11,933 nucleotides of DNA from Christensenella sp. UBA941 (GTDB lineage: Bacteria > Bacillota > Clostridia > Christensenellales > UBA941), in the NCBI GenBank assembly GCA_002293365.1, contig DBDD01000107.1, forward strand, positions 1 to 11,933, in the 5' to 3' direction. The position numbers and the translations under genes were made by a program. This document shows, in pieces, positions 7,109-11,933 of this stretch (its first letter is position 1; every line of letters starts with the position of its first letter). The notes beneath the pieces were generated by a model, which worked only from the letters and a program-made list of their open reading frames with translations, was not told the origin of the DNA and ran no database searches.

Positions 7109-7666
7109 ATGGTAATGGCAGGGGATTTTAGGAAAGGCGTTACGGTCGAAATCGACGGGCAAGTCTGGACGATCGTAGACTTCCAACACGTAAAGCCGGG
7201 CAAGGGCGCGGCATTTGTGCGCACAAAGATTAAGAACATCATGACCGGCGCGGTGCTCGAGCGCACCTTCAACCCTTCGGATAAGGTGCCCAAGGCGCAC
7301 GTCGAGCGCAAGGACATGCAATACTTATATAACGACGGCGAGCTATACTACTTTATGGACGTCGAAACGTACGAACAGATCCCTCTGAATCACAATCAAG
7401 TCGAAGAGGCGATCAACTTCGTCACGGAAAACATGAACGTCCAAATCAAGTTTTTCAAGGGCGAACCATTCTCCGTCGAGCCGCCAAACTTTGTCGAGCT
7501 TGAAATAACCCAAACCGACCCCGGATTTAAAGGCGATACGGCGACCGGCGCGACGAAGCCGGCCACGCTTGAAACGGGCTATGTCGTAAACGTACCGCTG
7601 TTTGTGAACCAAAACGACCGTATACGCGTTGATACGCGTACGGGCGAATATATGGAACGCGTTTAG
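7109..7666 (+). CDS. efp: Translation elongation factor P
   Basis: EF-P binds between the P and E sites of the ribosome and relieves stalling at consecutive prolines. The 185-residue product has the standard length and all three beta-barrel domains. It shows AGDFRKGVTVEIDGQVW (4-20), FNPSDKVPKAHVERK, MQYLYNDGELYYFMD, PPNFVELE and a C-terminal KGDTATGATKPATLETG with VDTRTGEYMERV. The loop VKPGKGAA places a lysine at position 32, the residue that carries a post-translational modification in Bacillus EF-P; no modifying enzyme is encoded in this window. GGAGG at 7096-7100 is 8 bases before the ATG at 7109, which favours it over the in-frame ATG at 7115. The gene follows pepP and is followed by a palindromic repeat and the zinc-ribbon gene, probably in one transcript. 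Confidence 0.98.
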   Translation: MVMAGDFRKGVTVEIDGQVWTIVDFQHVKPGKGAAFVRTKIKNIMTGAVLERTFNPSDKVPKAHVERKDMQYLYNDGELYYFMDVETYEQIPLNHNQVEEAINFVTENMNVQIKFFKGEPFSVEPPNFVELEITQTDPGFKGDTATGATKPATLETGYVVNVPLFVNQNDRIRVDTRTGEYMERV

Positions 7667-7682
7667 ATTAGGTCAGCTTTTA

Positions 7683-7712
7683 GGTCGCGGGCGATTGATA
7701 ATCGCCCCTACA
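7683..7712 (-). repeat. Palindromic repeat unit between efp and the zinc-ribbon gene
   Basis: On the minus strand this unit starts TGTAGGGGC and ends GCCCGCGACC. The arms GGGCGATT (7689-7696) and AATCGCCC (7700-7707) pair perfectly around a 3-base loop. No T-run follows. It ends only four bases before the AGGAGGG ribosome binding site (7717-7723) of the next gene, so in an efp read-through transcript the hairpin would sit directly beside that site. Confidence 0.85.
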
Positions 7713-7728
7713 TTATAGGAGGGAAAAG

Positions 7729-8094
7729 ATGGGATATATCAAGGAAAAGGTCGCGTACGTCAAGGGCTTGGCCGACGGGCTTTCGCTTTCGGAGGCTTCC
7801 GCCGAGGGGCGCGTGCTGAAAGCTATGTTGGAAGTACTCGAAGAAATCGCCGATTCCGTTGAAGAAAACGAAGCTGCCTTGGCCGATATGAACGAATGCG
7901 TCGAGCGCCTTATCGAAGACAACGAGGCGATAAACGACCTTATGTTCGGCGACGACGACTTCACGTTCGAATGCCCGCATTGCGGCGAAATCACCGAATT
8001 TGACGACGAGGATATGGACAGCGATGAGGAATTGATGTGCCCGCATTGCCATAAACCCATCATTCCAGATTTCGACGAAGACGACGACGAGTAA
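7729..8094 (+). CDS. CD1247-type acidic zinc-ribbon protein, function unknown
   Basis: This is a 121-residue acidic protein. The N-terminal part (1-70) begins GYIKEKVAYVKGLADGL and is predicted mostly helical; it resembles the CD1247 N-terminal domain found in Clostridia. The C-terminal part carries two Cys pairs, CPHC (82-85) and CPHC (104-107), separated by a very acidic stretch, which together form a likely zinc ribbon. The tail is FDEDDDE. No catalytic motif is seen, and I know of no established function for the family. A zinc-dependent protein or nucleic acid interaction is a guess. AGGAGGG (7717-7723) is 5 bases before the ATG. Its place after efp suggests co-transcription with pepP-efp, ended by the terminator at 8115-8147. 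Confidence 0.88.
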   Translation: MGYIKEKVAYVKGLADGLSLSEASAEGRVLKAMLEVLEEIADSVEENEAALADMNECVERLIEDNEAINDLMFGDDDFTFECPHCGEITEFDDEDMDSDEELMCPHCHKPIIPDFDEDDDE

Positions 8095-8110
8095 GACAAA
8101 ACGCATATTT

Positions 8111-8147
8111 TGTAGGGGCAAACCTTGTGTTTGCCCTTGTTTTTTTT
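8111..8147 (+). terminator. Repeat unit acting as a rho-independent terminator
   Basis: TGTAGGGG opens a repeat unit at 8111. Its arms GGGCAAAC and GTTTGCCC (8115-8122 and 8129-8136) pair perfectly around the loop CTTGT. They are followed by TTG and a run of eight T (8140-8147), the form of an intrinsic terminator. It lies 17 bases beyond the zinc-ribbon gene stop and fits as the end of the pepP-efp transcript. The 26 bases at 8111-8136 are identical to the reverse complement of 6193-6218 inside pepP. Confidence 0.85.
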
Positions 8148-8236
8148 AAAGATATCCTTACTAGGGCTGCTAGCGGCAATGGGAGAACAAAGAGCTTAAT
8201 CTATTTTCTTTTCAATCGCTTTTCTTATTTAAACTA

Positions 8237-8242
8237 TATAAT
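8237..8242 (+). promoter_or_regulatory. Possible -10 element for the peptidase gene
   Basis: A perfect TATAAT lies in the AT-rich gap between the terminator and the peptidase gene. No good TTGACA-like hexamer lies 16-18 bases upstream, so this is tentative. A sporulation or other alternative sigma factor is possible but I cannot demonstrate one. The gap 8148-8312 holds no gene that I can support. Confidence 0.3.
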
Positions 8243-8312
8243 TGTCAAGATATCACGCGCTCTTTTCCCCGCGCATAGATTATTACGAAATGCTATGATC
8301 CGGAGGAACGCT

Positions 8313-9005
8313 ATGGCAACCATATACATATACAATCAGGATACCAACGCAATCGAGCGCTACGAGCTTGGAGACCATGAAACGATGCCATATGTGACAA
8401 ATCATACGCTGACGGTGCGGGAATTTCGCGGAAGCTCCTGTTCCAACGTGATGTGGACGTCGAAAGCCGCGATGCAAGCCTGGAACGTGACGCGCGACGC
8501 GTATGGCCGCCCTATTCCGCTCGGCTTTGCGTTTAAGCGCATTTGGGAGGGCGGGCACGCCGCGCAGTCCCAGCATTATGCGGGCGTTTCGTTCGACGTC
8601 GGGCAAAGATTGAGCAACGCCGAGCGTACGAGACTGCGCAATCTTGCCGTCAATACAAGGGTCTGGGTATATGTCGAGCCTGCATATCTCACGCCGACAT
8701 GGGTACACTTTGACAAACGAAAAAGCCCCCCGGCGTGCTCGTCGGGCGGCTATCCGCTTCTGCGCCAGGGAAGCAAAAGCAACTATGTATTTACTCTACA
8801 GGACGCGATAACGACGCTCGGCTATGGCGGCGGCGGGCTGGATGGTATCTTCGGCGCGGGCACGCGAGCGGCCGTAATAAAGTTTCAAAGAGCAAACGCT
8901 CTCGCGGCGGACGGCGTCGTTGGCTGCGCGACGTGGACGAAGCTTGCGAAACAGACGCTGGGCATAGGCGCCACGAGCGGAACGGTGCACGCATGCTGGA
9001 AATAA
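8313..9005 (+). CDS. M15-like peptidoglycan peptidase with C-terminal peptidoglycan-binding domain
   Basis: The first ~136 residues resemble zinc D,D-carboxypeptidases/endopeptidases of the M15 type. The motif SQHYAGVSFD (86-95) matches SxHxxGxAxD with H88 and D95 as likely zinc ligands, and TWVHFD (129-134) supplies H132. The second domain (~148-212) is a PG_binding_1 repeat with LLRQGSKSNYV, LDGIFGAGTRAAVIKFQR and DGVVGCATWTKL. It probably cleaves stem peptides in cell wall. No signal peptide or membrane segment is present at the N-terminus (ATIYIYNQDTN), so its route to the wall, or a mother-cell/lytic role, is open. I chose the ATG at 8313 (230 residues) because GGAGG at 8302-8306 is 6 bases upstream. 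The open frame extends back to a GTG at 8127, but that lies inside the terminator hairpin. It converges on htpG with a 26-base gap. Confidence 0.85.
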   Translation: MATIYIYNQDTNAIERYELGDHETMPYVTNHTLTVREFRGSSCSNVMWTSKAAMQAWNVTRDAYGRPIPLGFAFKRIWEGGHAAQSQHYAGVSFDVGQRLSNAERTRLRNLAVNTRVWVYVEPAYLTPTWVHFDKRKSPPACSSGGYPLLRQGSKSNYVFTLQDAITTLGYGGGGLDGIFGAGTRAAVIKFQRANALAADGVVGCATWTKLAKQTLGIGATSGTVHACWK

Positions 9006-9031
9006 TCCGGCAAGGAAAAACTTAAACGGGC

Positions 9032-10834
9032 TTATTCTACCGCCAGCAGCATCAGCTTCGCCCCGCGCTCGGAAAAAGCCGCCATTTCCTTCGCCGTCAG
9101 CGCGCGCGATTGCATAAGCGCAAGGTCGTACAGGTGCGCCGCGATCAAATCGGCCTTTTCGGCGTCGCCGATTTCGGAGAGCTTCTGCACGAGCTTATTG
9201 TTTGAATTGAGCATAAGCTTGACGTCCGCGTCAAACGGCGTACCCCCGGCCCAGCGCGCGGCGTATTCGCTGAAGCGGCGCGACTGCTCGTCCGTTATAA
9301 GCATTGCGGGCAACCCTTCGTTTTTCATCGGCTCCAGCTCGACCTTGAGCTCGTCTTTGCCCGTTGCGCGGCGCAAAATCTCCTCCAGAGGCTCCTTTTT
9401 AAGCTCTATACCGTCGCCCTTGAGCGAATCGTTGAGCCCCGCGTCTATACGCGAGAATTTGACGCCGCTCTCTTTTTGTTCCAGCAGCGATAAAAACGGC
9501 GCGTCCACCGGCCCGTCCAACACTAGAACGGGTATGCCGGCGTTCGTATAGTTTTGGATATAGAACGCCTGGCGGTCGACGTCGTCGGCGTAGGTGAGCG
9601 CATCGCCCGCCTTTTCGCGCGCTTCCGCGAGCGTGAAGTGCTTGCCTTCGGTTTCCTTGAACAATAGCGCGTCCTTGACCATATCGTAGAGCTTATCGTC
9701 TCTAAGGCACCCAAACCGTACAAACGGGGCGATATCGTCCCAGTAGCCCTCGTAGGTTTCGCGTTCATTTTTGAACAGTTCGTTTAGCTTGTCCGCGATT
9801 TTTTTTGTTATATGTTGCTGTACTTTCTTTACAGTGCCGTCGTTTTGCAGGAAGCTGCGCGAGACGTTAAGCGGCAAGTCCGGACAGTCGATAACGCCCT
9901 TGAGCAGCAGTAAAAACTCCGGTATGACCTCTTTGAGGTTGTCCGCGACGAAAACCTGGTTGTTGTATAGCTTGATCTCGCCGTCCATGCCCTCTAGCCG
10001 CTGCTTCAGGCGCGGGAAGTAGAGGATGCCTTGCATATTAAACGGATAGTCTACGTTCAGGTGTATCCAAAATAACGGCTCCTCAAACTGGCGGAACACG
10101 TCGCGGTAGAAGGACTTGTATTCTTCGTCCGTACAGTCGCGCGGGGGCTTTCGCCAAAGCGGGGACGTATTGTTCAACGGCTGCTTGAAGCGCTCAATAT
10201 CTTCGTCCTTGGTTTTCCCGTCTTCATAGAGCGTAATGGGATAGGGGAGGAACGCGCAGTATTTCTCTATAACGCCGCGCACGGTAAAGTAGCGCAGAAA
10301 CTCGGAGTCCTCGTCGTTCAGATGTAGGATTACGTCCGTTCCGCGCTCGGTACGGCCGCCATCCTGCATTTCGTATTCCACGCCGCCGCCGCAGCTCCAG
10401 TGCACGGGCTTTGCGCCGTCCTGATAGGAGAGCGTCTCGATTTCAACGAGCTCGCTGACCATAAACGCCGAATAGAACCCCAGGCCGAAATGCCCGATTA
10501 TATTCGAATCGCCGGATTGCTTGACCTTTTCAAGAAACGCTTCCGCGCCCGAGAACGCGACTTGATTAATGTATTCGCGGACTTCATCATCCGTCATTCC
10601 CAGGCCATTATCGGAAAACGTAAGCGTTTTTGCAGCTTCGTCTATTGTAACTCTGACAGAATACGCGTCCTCCGGTTTAGTTTCTCCGGTTAGCGCGAGG
10701 CGAGAGTGCTTCGTACAGGCGTCGACGGCGTTGGCGATTAGCTCGCGTATAAAAATGTCTTTGTCGGAATACAGCCATTTCTTAATTATCGGTAAGATGT
10801 TTTCGGTATGAATGGACAGGCGGCCCTTTTCCAT
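9032..10834 (-). CDS. htpG: Molecular chaperone HtpG (Hsp90 family)
   Basis: HtpG is the bacterial ATP-dependent Hsp90 chaperone in the cytoplasm. The 600-residue product is close to, slightly shorter than, the usual ~620-630. The N-terminal GHKL ATP-binding domain has ENILPIIKKWLYSDKDIFIR (11-30), then ELIANAVDA with E31 and N35, DNGLGM (75-80) and GHFGLGFYSAFMV (114-126). The middle domain carries LFWIHLNVDYPFNMQGILYF and the arginine-containing LNVSRSFLQ segment typical of Hsp90. The C-terminal dimerisation region is present but less conserved. AAGGAG (10844-10849) lies 9 bases before the ATG. A strong extended -10 lies upstream at 10871-10876. I see no CIRCE (TTAGCACTC/GAGTGCTAA) element, so HrcA control is unlikely. 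It is transcribed alone. Confidence 0.96.
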   Translation of the reverse strand: MEKGRLSIHTENILPIIKKWLYSDKDIFIRELIANAVDACTKHSRLALTGETKPEDAYSVRVTIDEAAKTLTFSDNGLGMTDDEVREYINQVAFSGAEAFLEKVKQSGDSNIIGHFGLGFYSAFMVSELVEIETLSYQDGAKPVHWSCGGGVEYEMQDGGRTERGTDVILHLNDEDSEFLRYFTVRGVIEKYCAFLPYPITLYEDGKTKDEDIERFKQPLNNTSPLWRKPPRDCTDEEYKSFYRDVFRQFEEPLFWIHLNVDYPFNMQGILYFPRLKQRLEGMDGEIKLYNNQVFVADNLKEVIPEFLLLLKGVIDCPDLPLNVSRSFLQNDGTVKKVQQHITKKIADKLNELFKNERETYEGYWDDIAPFVRFGCLRDDKLYDMVKDALLFKETEGKHFTLAEAREKAGDALTYADDVDRQAFYIQNYTNAGIPVLVLDGPVDAPFLSLLEQKESGVKFSRIDAGLNDSLKGDGIELKKEPLEEILRRATGKDELKVELEPMKNEGLPAMLITDEQSRRFSEYAARWAGGTPFDADVKLMLNSNNKLVQKLSEIGDAEKADLIAAHLYDLALMQSRALTAKEMAAFSERGAKLMLLAVE

Positions 10835-10870
10835 CTATTCAGACTCCTTCCAAAAAGTTTTACGGAGAAG

Positions 10871-10879
10871 ATTATAGCA
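10871..10879 (-). promoter_or_regulatory. Extended -10 promoter for htpG
   Basis: On the minus strand this reads TGCTATAAT, a consensus -10 with the TGn extension. The -35 position is poor (about GTCCCA at 17 bases), which extended -10 promoters tolerate. The predicted start near 10864 leaves a leader of about 30 bases before htpG with a good ribosome binding site. Confidence 0.7.
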
Positions 10880-11038
10880 TAATTACCCGCTTTTGGGACA
10901 GCACTTTTTCTTGCGGACAGCATTTTTCGTAAATTACAAACCAACGGCTTATAGTTCTGCCCCAAATATCGGCTGCATTTCTTTTTTCTAGCGGAACCGA
11001 ATAATCTAAAATGTAAAATGATTGTGGGAGGATTGCGT

Positions 11039-11716
11039 GTGGTGGAGATAAATTTGGCAAATAGAACGATAAAAGGATTTAGGCGGTTCCAGCTGATGGT
11101 GATGGGGATACTCTCTTTGTTGATTGGCCCTGTGTCGCTGTTCGTAACGATGATAATTCATAAACTGCCGTTTTTGAGCTCGATTTCCGAGTCGGCCACC
11201 ATAGCAAACAAAGTATCCCCGATTTTACCCTATTGTCTTGGCGCGCTGGCGCTGTTTTCTTTGACATACGCATTCAAGCACAGCTACGATATATGGGATA
11301 GGATTTGGACCGGAGGCATGTTTACGGGGTTTACCGCCGTAACAATGCAGATGTGCGCCTCTTCGTATATACAAGCCGACCGCGTAGGATTATTGGGGAT
11401 ATCAAAAAGCGCCTCCAATATCATTCATGACGCCGGGGCTATTATCGGCTTTGTATGTATGATTTTGTGGATACTCATAGGATTTCGTCAGTCTGACAGG
11501 CCAAAAGCGCAATGGACGGCGCAGAAGCGCAAGCGTAATAGCATCTACACTACGCTGGGCTTTGGTATGCTCGCGTCGCTTCTGCTTTTTGTACTTAAGG
11601 GTATGGGGCTTCTAGGCGCAAATTTTCCGGCGGTATTTATAGCGGAGTGTCTTGTGCTAACATGCGGCGGCCTGGCGTGTTTAGTCAAATCCGGTGCGGT
11701 GCTGGGTGACAAATAG
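11039..11716 (+). CDS. Six-helix integral membrane protein, DUF998-like
   Basis: I cannot assign a function. The protein has 225 residues from the GTG at 11039, with six hydrophobic stretches near 19-41, 60-79, 90-108, 130-149, 169-187 and 195-215. A basic loop (KAQWTAQKRKRN, 156-167) between helices four and five fits the positive-inside rule. The pattern SISESAT after helix 1 and NIIHDAGAI at helix 4 recalls the DUF998 family, but this is from memory and the match is loose. I chose the GTG at 11039 because GGGAGG (11026-11031) is 7 bases upstream. The in-frame ATG at 11018 would have this site inside its coding region and has no site of its own. Upstream it is divergent from htpG and downstream it ends in a terminator, so it is probably monocistronic. 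Confidence 0.8.
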   Translation: MVEINLANRTIKGFRRFQLMVMGILSLLIGPVSLFVTMIIHKLPFLSSISESATIANKVSPILPYCLGALALFSLTYAFKHSYDIWDRIWTGGMFTGFTAVTMQMCASSYIQADRVGLLGISKSASNIIHDAGAIIGFVCMILWILIGFRQSDRPKAQWTAQKRKRNSIYTTLGFGMLASLLLFVLKGMGLLGANFPAVFIAECLVLTCGGLACLVKSGAVLGDK

Positions 11717-11740
11717 GGCGAACAACGCTTAAAAAACACG

Positions 11741-11774
11741 AAAGCCCAAATCCTTAGAGATTTAGGGCTTTTTT
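11741..11774. terminator. Bidirectional rho-independent terminator
   Basis: AAAGCCCAAATC (11741-11752) pairs with GATTT-GGGCTTT (11759-11771) across a six-base loop, with one bulged A at 11764. A run of T at 11769-11774 follows on the plus strand, and an A-rich stretch (11730-11736) would give U-richness on the minus strand. It lies between the rightward membrane gene and the leftward tRNAs and could end both. Confidence 0.85.
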
Positions 11775-11779
11775 AGGCA

Positions 11780-11855
11780 TGGTGACCCATCCGCGACTCG
11801 AACGCGGGACACCCTGATTAAAAGTCAGGTGCTCTGCCGACTGAGCTAATGGGTC
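11780..11855 (-). tRNA. tRNA-Lys (anticodon TTT)
   Basis: A 76-base cloverleaf on the minus strand, with acceptor GACCCAT/ATGGGTC, D-arm GCTC/GAGC, anticodon stem CCTGA/TCAGG with loop CTTTTAA (anticodon TTT), and T-arm CCGCG/CGCGG with loop TTCGAGT. The CCA end is encoded (TGG at 11780-11782 on the plus strand). It lies 2 bases after tRNA-Gln in the direction of transcription, so the two are probably one transcript. Confidence 0.97.
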
Positions 11856-11857
11856 GC

Positions 11858-11933
11858 TGGCTGGGGTGGCAGGACTCGAACCTACGAATGCCAGAGTCAA
11901 AGTCTGGTGCCTTACCGACTTGGCTACACCCCA
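11858..11933 (-). tRNA. tRNA-Gln (anticodon TTG)
   Basis: A 76-base cloverleaf on the minus strand, with acceptor TGGGGTG/CACCCCA, anticodon stem CCAGA/TCTGG with loop CTTTGAC (anticodon TTG), and T-arm GTAGG/CCTGC with loop TTCGAGT. The CCA end is encoded (TGG at 11858-11860 on the plus strand). The first base of the tRNA is the last base of the window, so the gene is complete, but its promoter, and any further tRNAs ahead of it, lie outside. Confidence 0.96.

Noticed and set aside
8127..8312. A 62-residue N-terminal extension of the peptidase from a GTG at 8127, with a hydrophobic stretch that could look like a signal or membrane segment
   Set aside because: The GTG lies inside the terminator/repeat hairpin and has no ribosome binding site, while the ATG at 8313 has GGAGG at ideal spacing and begins the recognisable domain.
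9006..9031. Terminator between the peptidase gene and htpG
   Set aside because: The 26-base gap has no stem long enough and no T-run on either strand.
10855..10935. CIRCE-type heat-shock operator in front of htpG
   Set aside because: No TTAGCACTC/GAGTGCTAA pair is present; an isolated AGCACT near 10910 has no matching arm.

Overview
The window looks like a chromosomal segment from a Gram-positive member of the Clostridia (Firmicutes/Bacillota). The reasons are the block of murB, rapZ, whiA and an HPr/Crh-like gene, the pepP-efp pair followed by a CD1247-type zinc-ribbon protein, strong GGAGG ribosome binding sites, TTG/GTG starts, and tRNAs with encoded CCA ends. Coding DNA is moderately GC-rich and the intergenic stretches are AT-richer. 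No species can be named from this alone.

Layout: (1) 1-135, two short palindromic repeat units in front of an operon. (2) 136-3120, a tightly packed + strand operon with gaps of 2, -4 and -1 bases: murB (peptidoglycan precursor synthesis), rapZ/yvcJ (P-loop nucleotide-binding regulator), whiA (DNA-binding regulator) and an HPr-like protein whose phosphorylatable His15 is replaced by Arg while Ser46 is kept. yvcK/glmR, which usually lies between rapZ and whiA, is absent. (3) 3121-3282, a convergent gap holding three more palindromic units. (4) 3283-5661 (-), a FIST-GAF-like-GGDEF protein, probably a ligand-sensing diguanylate cyclase. (5) 5881-8094 (+), pepP, efp and a small acidic zinc-ribbon protein, behind a recognisable sigma-A-type promoter. 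pepP contains a two-unit palindromic repeat read in frame. (6) 8111-8147, a repeat unit that also forms an intrinsic terminator. (7) 8313-9005 (+), an M15-like peptidoglycan peptidase with a C-terminal peptidoglycan-binding domain and no signal peptide. (8) 9032-10834 (-), htpG. (9) 11039-11716 (+), a six-helix membrane protein, then a terminator. (10) 11780-11933 (-), tRNA-Lys(TTT) and tRNA-Gln(TTG).

Most of the genes are housekeeping: cell wall synthesis and remodelling, translation elongation at polyproline (efp), proline peptide turnover (pepP), protein folding (htpG) and signalling (rapZ, whiA, Crh-like, c-di-GMP). I do not see a defence system, a mobile element with its own genes, or a CRISPR array. 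The observations most worth following are the Arg15 HPr-like protein, a family of about nine short palindromes whose arms differ between copies yet stay self-complementary, and the insertion of two of these units into the pepP reading frame.
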